64,000 nt of DNA from Lachnospiraceae bacterium (GTDB lineage Bacteria > Bacillota > Clostridia > Lachnospirales > Lachnospiraceae): positions 62,001-126,000 of the forward strand of contig JAAUZE010000025.1 in the NCBI GenBank assembly GCA_014804755.1, given 5' to 3'. The notes beneath the pieces were generated by a model. That model saw nothing but the letters and a program-made list of their open reading frames with translations. It was not told where the DNA came from and searched no databases. The position numbers were made by a program, and so were the translations under genes. This document shows, one piece after another, positions 1 to 8,979 of the stretch (the first letter of the stretch is position 1; every line of letters starts with the position of its first letter).

Positions 1-8
1 CCGTCCGC

Positions 9-467
9 TCAAGACTTGCAGACCGACCTGATCTTTTCCATCACGATATGGGCGTCCTCCGCGGTACGCACGGCAGCCATGATCGTATCGTCCCCTGCGA
101 TACTCCCCACAATTTCTTTAAGCTGCATCGCGTCAATGGCAGCGGCGACCGCCATCGCCATGCCGGAAACCGTCTTTACGACAAGAATGTTCTGCGCGCA
201 GTCCATGGAAAGCATTCCTTCGCGCAGCACACGGATATATTTATCTTCCCGTACTGCTTCCTGCTCTTTGGGCGCATAGTACTTCTGCGCACCGTTCCGA
301 TCAGTCAGCTTTGTCAGCTTCAGTTCCCTGATGTCGCGCGAGACCGTTGCCTGCGTGACCGTAAACCCCGCGCGGCACAATGCTTCCGCAAGCTCCTCCT
401 GCGTCCCGATATCCTGTTTTTCAATCAGCGTAAGCAGCATTTCCTGTCGCTTCTGCTTCGACATCAT
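9..467 (-). CDS. argR: Arginine repressor ArgR
   Basis: Transcriptional regulator of arginine biosynthesis and catabolism; cytosolic hexamer binding ARG-box operators with arginine as co-repressor. The 152-residue length is normal for the family. The N-terminal winged helix-turn-helix (about 1-70) carries TVSRDIREL at 41-49, the recognition segment. The C-terminal oligomerisation and arginine-binding domain has GSIAGDDT near 121-128, with the paired aspartates that contact arginine. The ATG directly follows the nadK stop codon, so the two are translationally linked at the end of the dxs-tlyA-nadK-argR run; recN commonly follows in clostridia but lies outside the window. Confidence 0.95.
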   Translation of the reverse strand: MMSKQKRQEMLLTLIEKQDIGTQEELAEALCRAGFTVTQATVSRDIRELKLTKLTDRNGAQKYYAPKEQEAVREDKYIRVLREGMLSMDCAQNILVVKTVSGMAMAVAAAIDAMQLKEIVGSIAGDDTIMAAVRTAEDAHIVMEKIRSVCKS

Positions 468-1331
468 TTACAACGCGCCCCCTTCTTCCTTCATCTTGCG
501 GTGCAGCACCTCAAGAAATCCCGCGTCGCTTAATTTGACGATCGCGGTCGTCCGCTCGGAGCGGATGATCCGCATGTGGTCGCCCGCCGCAAGCGCCATG
601 CCGTGCGCGCCGTCAAAATCCGCTTCTACCTGCTGCGTCCGCCCATCGCGGGCAGGCAGGAGCACGATCTCTATCTCGTCGTCCGGCGAAAGCACAATGC
701 TGCGCGTATTCAAGGTATGCGGGCAAATAGGCGTGATCACCATCAGCTTCGCCGACGGCTCCACGATCGGTCCGCCCGCCGACATGTTGTAGCCGGTTGA
801 GCCGGTCGGCGTCGATACAATGATGCCGTCCGCGCTGTAGCCCTTCAGAAAATGCCCGTTTACAAAAATATGAAAATGGAGCATTTGTAGGGAACCGCTT
901 CTCGAAACAACAATATCATTCAGCGCATAGCTGCGGCGGCAGTCCGTTTCTCCTGTGATCTGCCCCTCCAGCATCATACGACGCTCAATCGTGTAATCAT
1001 CCTCGCACAGCCGTTTCAGCGCGCCCGAAAGATTCTCCCGATCCACCTCCGCCAGATAACCGAGCGTTCCCAGATTCACACCGATCAGCGGAATGTCTAA
1101 ATCGACCGTGTCGCGCGCCGCCTCAAGCAGCGTCCCGTCACCCCCGAGTACCATGATGCATTCGCACCCCGCCGGTATTTCCCTGCTATCCGTATAATAA
1201 CATCCGGCGTTCCCCTCCTGCACATGTACGGTACAGTCAGCGCCCCTTCTTTGCAGTTCCTCCCGTATCCAATTCGTCGTTTTCAATTCCGCATCCTTCA
1301 TGCGGTTTGTGATCAGATAAAATCGCCTCAT
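468..1331 (-). CDS. nadK: NAD kinase
   Basis: Phosphorylates NAD to NADP in the cytosol using ATP or polyphosphate. The diagnostic GGDGT is at residues 63-67, followed by LNDIVV near 136 and the conserved TPTGSTGYNMSAGGP stretch near 174-188. At 287 residues it is a normal length. The ATG overlaps the tlyA stop as ATGA (bases 1328-1331), the usual coupling seen in this clostridial cluster, and argR follows immediately. Confidence 0.95.
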   Translation of the reverse strand: MRRFYLITNRMKDAELKTTNWIREELQRRGADCTVHVQEGNAGCYYTDSREIPAGCECIMVLGGDGTLLEAARDTVDLDIPLIGVNLGTLGYLAEVDRENLSGALKRLCEDDYTIERRMMLEGQITGETDCRRSYALNDIVVSRSGSLQMLHFHIFVNGHFLKGYSADGIIVSTPTGSTGYNMSAGGPIVEPSAKLMVITPICPHTLNTRSIVLSPDDEIEIVLLPARDGRTQQVEADFDGAHGMALAAGDHMRIIRSERTTAIVKLSDAGFLEVLHRKMKEEGGAL

Positions 1332-2194
1332 TCCTGTTTCCCGTCCAATTCATCATGCGCCTTGCACACAATATCCTCTGCGGCATTTTCCATCGTTTGC
1401 CCTTCTAAGTCCACCATCCCGCTTTGTGTTTTGTCATTCCCGGCATCCGACGTCGGTTCCCCGCACTTTTGCAAAAAAGCAAGATACTCGATATTCCCTT
1501 CCGGTCCCTTGATGGGCGAATAATCCAGTCCCCGCACCGCAAAACCAACGCTTTGGGCAAACGAAAGAACCCGCATGATAACTTCCTTATGTACCGCCGC
1601 ATCCCGTACAACGCCTTTTTTTCCGACCTGCTCCCTGCCTGCCTCAAACTGCGGTTTGATCAGACAGACCATAAACGCCTGCGGCTTTAAGAGCTGCCAC
1701 GCGGGTCCTAAAATTTTTGTTAGTGAAATAAAAGAAACGTCGCACGCCGCAAAATCAAGATCGTCGTCAATGTCCTCCCGTACCATATAACGGAAATTTG
1801 TTTTTTCCATGCAGACAACGCGCCCGTCATTACGCAGCTTCCACGCAAGCTGTCCATGCCCAACGTCTACCGCATACACCTTTGCCGCGCCGTTTTGCAG
1901 CATACAGTCCGTAAAACCGCCCGTGGATGCGCCAATGTCCATGCACACCATTCCATTTACGTGAATCGGAAACACCGATAGCGCCTTCTCCAGCTTCAGT
2001 CCGCCTCTGCCGACATAGGGCATAACCGCGCCGCGCACCTCGATCGTGCTTTTTTCTTCATCAAACAGTGTTCCCGCTTTATCCTCGCGCTGTCCGTTTA
2101 CAAACACATCCCCTGCCATGATGACAAGCTTTGCCTTCTCGCGCGACTGCGCAAGTCCCTGTTTAACGAGAAGCACATCCAGCCGTTCCTTCAA
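1328..2194 (-). CDS. tlyA: TlyA family rRNA 2'-O-methyltransferase / hemolysin-like
   Basis: S4-domain RNA-binding module (about 3-60) followed by an FtsJ-like SAM methyltransferase with MDIGASTGGFTDCML near 85-99. TlyA proteins methylate ribosomal RNA ribose 2'-OH groups; the 'hemolysin' label is historical. The start is a TTG six bases after GAGGTG, with no better ATG. The last 40 or so residues are an acidic low-complexity tail beyond the usual domain end. Preceded by dxs with an 85-bp hairpin-bearing spacer and overlapping nadK by four bases. Confidence 0.9.
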   Translation of the reverse strand: MKERLDVLLVKQGLAQSREKAKLVIMAGDVFVNGQREDKAGTLFDEEKSTIEVRGAVMPYVGRGGLKLEKALSVFPIHVNGMVCMDIGASTGGFTDCMLQNGAAKVYAVDVGHGQLAWKLRNDGRVVCMEKTNFRYMVREDIDDDLDFAACDVSFISLTKILGPAWQLLKPQAFMVCLIKPQFEAGREQVGKKGVVRDAAVHKEVIMRVLSFAQSVGFAVRGLDYSPIKGPEGNIEYLAFLQKCGEPTSDAGNDKTQSGMVDLEGQTMENAAEDIVCKAHDELDGKQE

Positions 2195-2215
2195 ATGTTA
2201 CACCTCTATCTTTCC

Positions 2216-2278
2216 ACCGCTTCGCGGAATCTCAAATTCCTGTGTGCAAAAGTCCGTTTCGCGGAATCCAAAATTCTT
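2216..2278 (-). repeat. Short-hairpin element between dxs and tlyA
   Basis: On the minus strand two imperfect copies of a roughly 22-nt unit (a GAATTT-type lead and GATTCCGCGAARCGG core) are separated by about 14 nt containing CTTTTGCACAC. Each core folds as a tiny hairpin (CCGC-TTC-GCGG at 2217-2227; TCCG/CGGA around 2253-2265). It starts right after the dxs stop codon. It belongs to the group of intergenic hairpins also seen at 7.1, 15.0, 17.6, 48.3, 53.3 and 61.7 kb. Confidence 0.55.
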
Positions 2279-2279
2279 C

Positions 2280-4139
2280 TCACACGATCTGCGAACGGAT
2301 TCGCTCTGCGATTGACTCCGCATCCAGACCAATCTCCTTTTTTAACTGCTCCACATTCCCGTGCTCCACATAGGCATCCGGAATGGCAATTGACAGCACC
2401 TGTGCCTGCGCGTGCGGACAATCCGAAAGGAATTCCCTGACGCGCTCCCCAAATCCGCCGCTTGCGACATTTTCTTCCATTGTCACGATGTACAGATGGG
2501 TCTTCGCCAGATGCGTGAGCAGCTCCTCATCGATCGGCTTGACGAAGCGGGCGTTTATAAGGCTGACCCCATGCCCTTCCTTTTTCAGCAGCTCGCGCAC
2601 CGCAACCGCAGTCTTTACCATGCTGCCGACCGCCAGCAGCGCGATTTCCTGCTCTTCACAGATCATCTCCGCTTTTCCGCATTCAATCGGCGCGCGATAT
2701 TCCTCCAATCCGTCATACGCTTCGCCGCGCGGGTAACGCAGCGCGATCGGCGCGTCAAAGCCGACCGCAAATTTCATCATATCGGAAAGCTCCCATTTAT
2801 TTTTGGGCGCCATAATGTGCATGTTGGGAATGGACGAGAGGTAGGAAAGATCGAAGATCCCCTGATGCGTCTCACCGTCGCTGCCGACAAGCCCCGCCCG
2901 GTCTATGGCAAAAACGACCGGCAGATTTTGAATGCACACATCATGCAGAATCTGATCGTAGGCTCTCTGTAAAAAAGAAGAATAGATCGCGACGATCGGA
3001 CGCATCCCGCCCGCCGCCAATCCCGCCGCAAATGTCACCGCATGCTCCTCCGCGATCCCGACGTCAAAAAAACGTTCCGGATATTTGTTGCGAAACCGCT
3101 TTAAGCCCGTACCGTCCGGCATCGCCGCCGTAATGGCGACAACGTTTTCATTCCGCTCCCCCAATTTGCACATGACTGTGGAAAAAATATCCGTATAATT
3201 TGCCTTATTTCTCGGATTTCGCGGTAATCCCGTTTCCACAAAAAACGGCTCTGCGCCATGAAACCTCGCGGGATGCTTCTGCGCAGGTTCATAGCCCTTT
3301 CCTTTTTGTGTCAGAACATGGATGAGCACCGCCTTTTTGAAGCGCTTCGCATCGTTGATCGCACGGACCATCCCCATGATATTATGCCCGTCAACCGGTC
3401 CTAAATAAGTCAGTCCCATGTCCTCAAAAAGCATACCGGGTACGACCAGATGTTTCAAACTGCTCTTGGCGCGCCGGATCGCCGCAACGTAAGCGTTTCC
3501 GTGCTTTCCCGCACGCAGCTTATTGTATACATCCTCCTTGAGGTTTAAATACGACTGCGCTGTACGGATACTGCTCAGGTACCGGTTCATGCCGCCGACG
3601 TTCTCCGATATGGACATGTTATTATCATTTAATATGATGATAAAATTGGTCTCCAGCTTCGCCGCATTGTTGAGCGCCTCATACGCCATGCCGCCCGTCA
3701 GGGAACCGTCCCCGATGACCGAAACGATCACATCGTTTTTATGCTGTAAGTCGCGCGCCTTGACCAATCCCAATCCCGCTGAGATGGAAGTGGAGCTGTG
3801 CCCCGTGTCGAAACAATCGCAGTCGCTCTCCTTGCGCTTGGGGAACCCACTCATGCCGCCGTATTTTCTGAGCGACTCAAAGCCTTCTTTTCTGCCGGTT
3901 AAAAGCTTATGGGTATAGGACTGATGACCGACATCCCAAACGATCTTGTCCTCGGGAAGATCCAGCGCGAGATGCAGCGCCATCGTCAGCTCCACCACGC
4001 CGAGATTGGAACCGAGATGTCCGCCCGTTACACTGATCTTCTCAATCAGAAAATCACGAATTTCCTCCGCAAGTTCGGGCAGCTCCGATCTGCCAATTTT
4101 TTTGATGTCATTTGCCTGCTTAATCTCTTCTAAATACAT
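2280..4139 (-). CDS. dxs: 1-deoxy-D-xylulose-5-phosphate synthase
   Basis: Thiamine-diphosphate transketolase-like enzyme that condenses pyruvate and glyceraldehyde-3-phosphate, the first step of the MEP isoprenoid pathway. 619 residues is full length. Visible are the ThDP-binding GDGSLTGGMAYEALNNA stretch, the central GIAEEHAVTFAAGLA segment with the catalytic glutamate, and the C-terminal transketolase domain. The next upstream gene is the prenyl diphosphate synthase that uses the pathway's products, so the neighbourhood is an isoprenoid supply operon. Confidence 0.97.
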   Translation of the reverse strand: MYLEEIKQANDIKKIGRSELPELAEEIRDFLIEKISVTGGHLGSNLGVVELTMALHLALDLPEDKIVWDVGHQSYTHKLLTGRKEGFESLRKYGGMSGFPKRKESDCDCFDTGHSSTSISAGLGLVKARDLQHKNDVIVSVIGDGSLTGGMAYEALNNAAKLETNFIIILNDNNMSISENVGGMNRYLSSIRTAQSYLNLKEDVYNKLRAGKHGNAYVAAIRRAKSSLKHLVVPGMLFEDMGLTYLGPVDGHNIMGMVRAINDAKRFKKAVLIHVLTQKGKGYEPAQKHPARFHGAEPFFVETGLPRNPRNKANYTDIFSTVMCKLGERNENVVAITAAMPDGTGLKRFRNKYPERFFDVGIAEEHAVTFAAGLAAGGMRPIVAIYSSFLQRAYDQILHDVCIQNLPVVFAIDRAGLVGSDGETHQGIFDLSYLSSIPNMHIMAPKNKWELSDMMKFAVGFDAPIALRYPRGEAYDGLEEYRAPIECGKAEMICEEQEIALLAVGSMVKTAVAVRELLKKEGHGVSLINARFVKPIDEELLTHLAKTHLYIVTMEENVASGGFGERVREFLSDCPHAQAQVLSIAIPDAYVEHGNVEQLKKEIGLDAESIAERIRSQIV

Positions 4140-4146
4140 GCTTATA

Positions 4147-4177
4147 CTCCTGCATACCGCAGGTAAAGCCGCGGTAT
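4147..4177 (-). promoter_or_regulatory. Possible alternative hairpins at the dxs ribosome binding site
   Basis: On the minus strand GCAGGAG (complement of 4147-4153) precedes the dxs ATG. CCTGC/GCAGG (4149-4153 with 4059-type partner at 4159-4163) could hide part of it, while ATACCGC/GCGGTAT (4154-4160 with 4171-4177) would form a competing stem that uses the same bases. This is only a fold seen by eye; no ligand motif is recognised. Confidence 0.2.
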
Positions 4178-4205
4178 TGCGATGATCCGTCGTTTGATAG
4201 CGGTC

Positions 4206-5159
4206 TCAGTTTGTCCGATACACCATTCTTCTGACGAGTTCCGCCAAAAAATCATTTGTTACACTTAACCCGGCAAGCTCCGCAAGCGCCGCTTCGGAAA
4301 TCCGCTCCACATCGCGCTTCGCCTGTTCCATACCGACAAGCGTGACATAGGTTGCCTTCTCGTTTTTGGCGTCTGAGCCGGTCTGCTTGCCAAGCTCCTC
4401 CAGCGAGCCCTCCACATCAAGAATGTCATCGCGTATCTGAAATGCAACTCCCACATGCCGTCCTGCCTGCTCCAAACGGTCAATATCTTCTTGCGGCGCG
4501 CCCGCCAAAACCGCACCGATCATGAGCGCCGACTGAATGAGCGCCGCCGTCTTCTTTTCATGAATGAATAAAAGCTGCTCCATCGTCACGGTGTCTCCGC
4601 GCTTCTCCGCTTCCACATCCACGCACTGTCCGCCGAGCATACCGTCTATGCCTGCCTTTTCCGCCAATATGCCGACCGCTCTGCCGATCCGTCCGCGAAG
4701 TATATCCGCCTGCGTCCGGTCTATCTTACATTCCGCATCGTCAACCGCCGCAAACGCCCTTGCCGCCGTATAAAACGCATGCGTCAGCAGTCCGTCTCCC
4801 GCAAGGATTGCCATCGCCTCCCCATATACGACATGGGTTGTCTTTCTGCCTCTGCGGTATTCATCATTGTCCATTGCAGGCAGATCGTCATGCACAAGGG
4901 AATAGGTGTGTATCATCTCGATTGCCGCCAGAAACGGCGCGATAAGCCTGTCCCCAAGCCGTGCCGCATCCCCGTCCTTCGCATACATTTGATAGGTTTC
5001 ATACATCATCAGCGGGCGAAGTCTTTTTCCTCCTGCCAGAATGCTGTAATTCATCGCCTCGGAAGCCGTACGCTGATAGCCTTCTTCTTTCGGAAGGTAG
5101 GATGCGATCAGCTCCTCCAGCCTGCGTATTTTTTCTTCCTGTTCACTCTCCCAGTTCAT
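4206..5159 (-). CDS. ispA: Farnesyl/geranylgeranyl diphosphate synthase (IspA-type)
   Basis: Trans-prenyltransferase joining IPP to allylic diphosphates to give C15-C20 precursors for quinones and carriers. The first aspartate-rich motif DDLPAMD lies near residue 92 and the second, DDILD, near 230; 317 residues is typical. The ATG at 5159 sits five bases after GGAGG; a TTG one codon earlier is less likely. The start lies inside the xseB 3' end, indicating translational coupling. The chain length (C15 or C20) cannot be read from the sequence with certainty. Confidence 0.92.
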   Translation of the reverse strand: MNWESEQEEKIRRLEELIASYLPKEEGYQRTASEAMNYSILAGGKRLRPLMMYETYQMYAKDGDAARLGDRLIAPFLAAIEMIHTYSLVHDDLPAMDNDEYRRGRKTTHVVYGEAMAILAGDGLLTHAFYTAARAFAAVDDAECKIDRTQADILRGRIGRAVGILAEKAGIDGMLGGQCVDVEAEKRGDTVTMEQLLFIHEKKTAALIQSALMIGAVLAGAPQEDIDRLEQAGRHVGVAFQIRDDILDVEGSLEELGKQTGSDAKNEKATYVTLVGMEQAKRDVERISEAALAELAGLSVTNDFLAELVRRMVYRTN

Positions 5160-5406
5160 CAAAGCCTCCGTCTCCGCTTAAGACAAGCACTTTCTTCTCC
5201 ACCCTGTCAATCTGTTCGTTACACGCCTTTAAGAGCTTCATTCCCTCCTCATACGCCTGAAAAGAATCCTCCAGGCCGATCTCGGGCGATTCCAGCTGTG
5301 CGATCAGCTCATCAATGCGCGTAAACGTCTCCTCAATGCTGCACGATTCCTGCTGCTTTATATCATTCTGTTCCTGCTGTTTCTTGTCCTGCTTTCGTTC
5401 TGCCAT
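5143..5406 (-). CDS. xseB: Exodeoxyribonuclease VII small subunit
   Basis: Small helical subunit of the ssDNA exonuclease VII complex. The conserved part (IEETFTRIDELIAQLE ... GLEDSFQAYEEGMKLLKACNEQI) matches the XseB fold. A start at the internal ATG (87 residues) is chosen because the longer TTG start has no ribosome binding site. The N-terminal 20 residues are a charged K/Q-rich lead not seen in all homologues. Located directly after xseA and overlapping ispA. Confidence 0.9.
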   Translation of the reverse strand: MAERKQDKKQQEQNDIKQQESCSIEETFTRIDELIAQLESPEIGLEDSFQAYEEGMKLLKACNEQIDRVEKKVLVLSGDGGFDELGE

Positions 5407-5462
5407 GATCGCTGCGCGTCCTTTCCTACGCAAAAAAATTTCGTGCGGAATTCTTATTCTTT

Positions 5463-6674
5463 CTACTGACTCTTTTGGATCCCTGTCACCTGCGCTTCTG
5501 CGACGCCGTCCTGCAAATACACATGGATCCTGCTGCCCGCCTCCACCTGACCGACGGAGCGGAGCGTATTCCCGTTTTCATCGGAAACATACGCATAGCC
5601 CTGACTGAGTTTTTCCAGCGGCGATAATCCCTTCAAGCGCTCCACATACAAGAGAAACCGGTGGCGGACCGCCTCCATGCGCTTTTCCATTGCCGCGTTT
5701 AAACGATCCTCAAAAAAAATCAGGCGGTTCTGCTGCTCCCTCACGCGATGAAGCGGATTGCCCCTCTGCATGCGCAAAATATAGTTTTCCGTCTGAATCC
5801 GTTTTTTATCCAATATAGCACGCATGTGCCCGTCCAGCGCATCCGCCGCGCCAAGTATCCGCTCGTCCAATAACGCCTGTTCGTACACAGCCAGCTCCGC
5901 CGCCGCGGACGGTGTCGGTGCACGTAAATCCGCCGCATAGTCCGTCAACGTCGTGTCCGTCTCATGCCCAACCGCCGAGATGATCGGAACGGTGCAGTCA
6001 AACACTGCCTGTACGACCTCACGCTCATTAAATGCCCACAGATCCTCGATGGAACCGCCTCCGCGCCCGACGATCATCACATCCACGCCTAAGCGCTCGA
6101 GCGCGCGGATTCCCTCCACAATGCTCGCTGCCGCCTGTTCGCCCTGCACGATGGCGGGATAAAGAATGATCTGAATATAGGGATTGCGCCGCCTCGCAAT
6201 ATGAATAATATCCCGCACGGCAGCTCCCGTCGATGCGGTCACGACGCCGATCGTCCTTGAGTACTTCGGAATCGGCTGCTTATATTCCGGGGCAAACATC
6301 CCCATCTCTTCCAATTCTTCTTTTAACGCCACAAAGCGCGCGTACAGATCGCCCTCTCCGTCCGGTCGGATCCGCTTTGCATACAGCTGGTACTTTCCGT
6401 CGCGCTCATAGACGTCAATATTTCCCGAAACAACGACCTGCTGCCCCTCCTGCATCCGAAAGGGAAGCCCGGTTTCTCTGTTTCCTGCAAACATCACGCA
6501 GGCAATTGCCCCGCTTTTGTCCTTCAGCGTAAAATAAATATGCCCCGACGTATGATATTTGCAATTGCTGACCTCGCCGCGCACATGGATCGCATTCAGC
6601 ATAAAATCCTGCACAAACATGTTGCGGATATAGGAATTGACCTGCGCGACTGAATAGATATTTTGTTGTGCCAT
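5463..6674 (-). CDS. xseA: Exodeoxyribonuclease VII large subunit
   Basis: Catalytic subunit that degrades single-stranded DNA to short oligonucleotides in repair. The N-terminal OB-fold includes VRGEVSNCKYHTSGHIYFTLKD (about 27-48), followed by the catalytic region with GVVTASTGAAVRDI, VGRGGGSIEDLWAFNE and SAVGHETDTTL motifs, a long helical region, and a short C-terminal domain. 403 residues is normal. Sits between nusB and xseB in the usual clostridial order. Confidence 0.95.
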   Translation of the reverse strand: MAQQNIYSVAQVNSYIRNMFVQDFMLNAIHVRGEVSNCKYHTSGHIYFTLKDKSGAIACVMFAGNRETGLPFRMQEGQQVVVSGNIDVYERDGKYQLYAKRIRPDGEGDLYARFVALKEELEEMGMFAPEYKQPIPKYSRTIGVVTASTGAAVRDIIHIARRRNPYIQIILYPAIVQGEQAAASIVEGIRALERLGVDVMIVGRGGGSIEDLWAFNEREVVQAVFDCTVPIISAVGHETDTTLTDYAADLRAPTPSAAAELAVYEQALLDERILGAADALDGHMRAILDKKRIQTENYILRMQRGNPLHRVREQQNRLIFFEDRLNAAMEKRMEAVRHRFLLYVERLKGLSPLEKLSQGYAYVSDENGNTLRSVGQVEAGSRIHVYLQDGVAEAQVTGIQKSQ

Positions 6675-6688
6675 ACGCCGTTCCCCGT

Positions 6689-7087
6689 CTATGCGAACTT
6701 GGCGAGCACGCCGTTGACAAAGCCTGCGGACTCGTCCTGCCCGAATTTCTTTGCCAGCTCCACCGCTTCATTGATCGCTACGCCCGTCGGAATGTCGTCG
6801 TCATAGCAGATCTCATAGACCGCAAGACGGATGATCGTGATGTCCACCTTGCCCATGCGCTCCACGCTCCATCCCTTTGCCCGCTCGTTGATGAGGGCGT
6901 CAATTTCAGGAAGCTTTGCGGCAATATTCCCGTATTTCCCCGAAATATAACGCTTCTCCTCCTCCGTACTTTCGCTTTCCTCCTGCGAAAAAAACAGTTG
7001 AATCTGCTCGGGCATATCCTCCATACGGTTAAATTCCACGCGGAACAGCAATAAAAAAATCCGCTCTCTCAACTCTCGTCTGCTCAT
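6689..7087 (-). CDS. nusB: Transcription antitermination factor NusB
   Basis: RNA-binding helical protein that joins NusE/S10 on boxA RNA for rRNA antitermination. It begins SRRELRERIFLLLF and has the conserved C-terminal half with DITIIRLAVYEICYDDDIPTGVAINEAVELAKKFG. 132 residues, a normal length. AAGGAG precedes the ATG by a good distance. Placed between the Asp23 gene and xseA. Confidence 0.95.
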   Translation of the reverse strand: MSRRELRERIFLLLFRVEFNRMEDMPEQIQLFFSQEESESTEEEKRYISGKYGNIAAKLPEIDALINERAKGWSVERMGKVDITIIRLAVYEICYDDDIPTGVAINEAVELAKKFGQDESAGFVNGVLAKFA

Positions 7088-7110
7088 TGATGACTCCTTA
7101 ACTTACAAAA

Positions 7111-7127
7111 GACACGCTAAGCGTGTC
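7111..7127. repeat. Perfect hairpin with TAA loop upstream of nusB
   Basis: GACACGC-TAA-GCGTGTC, a 7-bp perfect stem with a three-base loop, in the 68-bp spacer between the Asp23 gene and nusB. On the minus strand it is followed by CTTTTGTAAG, resembling the sequence that follows other small hairpins in this window. Confidence 0.5.
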
Positions 7128-7155
7128 CCCTGCGCGTTTGCTTATGAATAATTGC

Positions 7156-7542
7156 TTATTTGCTCTTTTGCATATTGACACCGGCAATCCTGATATTGAC
7201 GTCGGACACCGTGAGTCCGGTCATATTCTCGATCGCTGCCTTGACCTTCTCCTGTACCTTCTGTGAAGTTGCGGGAATATTGTAGCCGTATTCGAGCATA
7301 ACCGCAATATCGGCCCGTACCTCCCTGCCGGTGATCTCCACCTTCACGCCCTTTGTCAGTTTTGTCATGCCAACCTTGCTCATCAGCTCATTCGTGATAT
7401 TGCCGACCATGGCGGAAACACCCTCGACCTCAGAAGCCGCAAGTCCGGCGATCATCGCAACAACGTCATCTGCGATCTTGACCGTTCCCATGTTATTATC
7501 TTCCTGAAGCACATAGGTTCCCTTTTCCATATCCTTATCCAT
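7156..7542 (-). CDS. Asp23/Gls24 family envelope stress protein
   Basis: Small Asp23-domain protein of 128 residues. The core reads GTVKIADDVVAMIAGLAASEVEGVSAM followed by KGVKVEITGREVRADIAVMLEYG and a conserved end with VSDVNIRIAGV. Family members act at the inner face of the envelope, often through the membrane protein AmaP, which is not present here. It heads the nusB-xseA-xseB-ispA-dxs run, as in many clostridia. AAAGGAGG precedes the ATG. Confidence 0.9.
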   Translation of the reverse strand: MDKDMEKGTYVLQEDNNMGTVKIADDVVAMIAGLAASEVEGVSAMVGNITNELMSKVGMTKLTKGVKVEITGREVRADIAVMLEYGYNIPATSQKVQEKVKAAIENMTGLTVSDVNIRIAGVNMQKSK

Positions 7543-7591
7543 ATGATTAACCTCCTTTGGATGATCTCTCCGTCTCCAAACAGTTACATGT

Positions 7592-7620
7592 ATTATAGCA
7601 AATTAATCAAAAGATGTATA
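7592..7620 (-). promoter_or_regulatory. Sigma-A-type promoter of the Asp23-nusB-xse-isp operon
   Basis: On the minus strand a TATAAT -10 box (complement of 7592-7597) lies 17 bases from TATACA (7615-7620), a 4/6 match to the -35 consensus. It is about 50 bp upstream of the Asp23 gene start, with no gene in between. Confidence 0.55.
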
Positions 7621-7690
7621 GATTGAAAAAAAACAAAGTTTTTCAACAAAGTTTTCTGCATCACCAACGTACTTTCCTTCTGACGGCGCA

Positions 7691-8890
7691 CTACAGACTT
7701 TCGGGCAGCCAGAATCCAAACGTCAGCGTCTCCTCGTTATCGGAATAGGATACCCCCGCATCCGAATCCATATAGTCAAAAATGTGCTCCTGACCGATCA
7801 GATATTCATAATAGGCGCTGTATACATCCGCCGTCTCACAGCGGAACGTCACATACTTCCCGACACGATTTGCGAAAAATGTATCGAGCGCTCCTTCATC
7901 AAACGCCGAAAAAAATGCATGCCCGCGCACATAATAATTATCATCCGTCGCCGTACAATAGGGCATCTGCGCTACGGACATATCAATCTCATGCGTCCGT
8001 TCGATCTGCTCCGCCGTGACACATAAATACTCGTAATTGACGTCCGGCAGCCCGCTTGACGCCGCGCCGCCGTCCATCGTATAAGAGGCGTCCCCCCATG
8101 TTGCGTCTACATAGTAATATGCCCCGTTTGAACGCACTAAATTCCACGCATGTCCATATCCCGATTCTTTGATCCGTCCGGTCACGAGCGTCGCATCAAT
8201 CCCCGCCCTCATGCACAAATACTGGAACGCTTTCGCATATCCCTGACATACGGATCGCCCGTATAAAAATACCGAGCAGATATTCTGATTTTCAGGTGCC
8301 TGAAGATCGTATTCCGTATTGCAGATCACGTATTCGTACAGGTAACGAATCTTGGCATAGTCATCCTGCCCGGCAGGCAGATAGGAAAGACATGTCTCCA
8401 CATATTCGTCGATACCGCTTTTGCATCGTGCGACCTCCGCCTGGGACATGGAATAGGATGCGGAAAACCGCATGTACATGATCTCCCCGTTCTGTGTGAC
8501 CTTTGCGTAGGTATATCCGGTCACATAAAACAATTCGGGATGGTCGGCAAGCACGGCACAGAAAATTCGGTAAAGCAGATCCTCATCCTGACAGGCTAAC
8601 TCCTCATCCTGTCCCATCTGACGCATGCTGTTAAGCATCTGCACATACATCATCCGCTGTCCGTCGTCTGTCAGCATCCCGTAATAATAGCCGCCGTCCG
8701 CCGTCCATTCTGCCCCGGGTGCGGGCGTCTCTCCCTGCGCATCTGCGCCATAGGACAGTGTCTGCCCTCCCGCGGGCTCCTCCCTGCTTTGACGGTCACG
8801 GAACCCATCTGCGCAGCCGGAAATCAGAAGGACGCCGATGAGCATCCCTGTCAGACCTATTCTTTTTATTTGAAAAGACAGCATTTTCAT
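7691..8890 (-). CDS. Transglutaminase-like domain lipoprotein
   Basis: Predicted cell-surface lipoprotein: a charged start, hydrophobic segment, then lipobox LISGC around residues 22-26. The C-terminal half is a transglutaminase/protease-like domain with a plausible Cys-His-Asp triad: C215 in SVCQGYAKAF, H247 in GHAWNLV and D262 in DATWGD. Such proteins are found near peptidoglycan or protein-crosslink processing, but the substrate is unknown. The start is uncertain: ATG at 8890 gives a compact signal peptide; ATG at 8941 has a better AGGGAAG site but a longer N-region. Lies downstream of prfC. Confidence 0.8.
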   Translation of the reverse strand: MKMLSFQIKRIGLTGMLIGVLLISGCADGFRDRQSREEPAGGQTLSYGADAQGETPAPGAEWTADGGYYYGMLTDDGQRMMYVQMLNSMRQMGQDEELACQDEDLLYRIFCAVLADHPELFYVTGYTYAKVTQNGEIMYMRFSASYSMSQAEVARCKSGIDEYVETCLSYLPAGQDDYAKIRYLYEYVICNTEYDLQAPENQNICSVFLYGRSVCQGYAKAFQYLCMRAGIDATLVTGRIKESGYGHAWNLVRSNGAYYYVDATWGDASYTMDGGAASSGLPDVNYEYLCVTAEQIERTHEIDMSVAQMPYCTATDDNYYVRGHAFFSAFDEGALDTFFANRVGKYVTFRCETADVYSAYYEYLIGQEHIFDYMDSDAGVSYSDNEETLTFGFWLPESL

Positions 8891-8979
8891 CACATCCCGA
8901 CTCAATCTGTGCGTAAATAGAATCTGAAAGATTACCTGCATGACCGGCCGCTTCCCTATGACCGCGTGCCCGCGGCACC

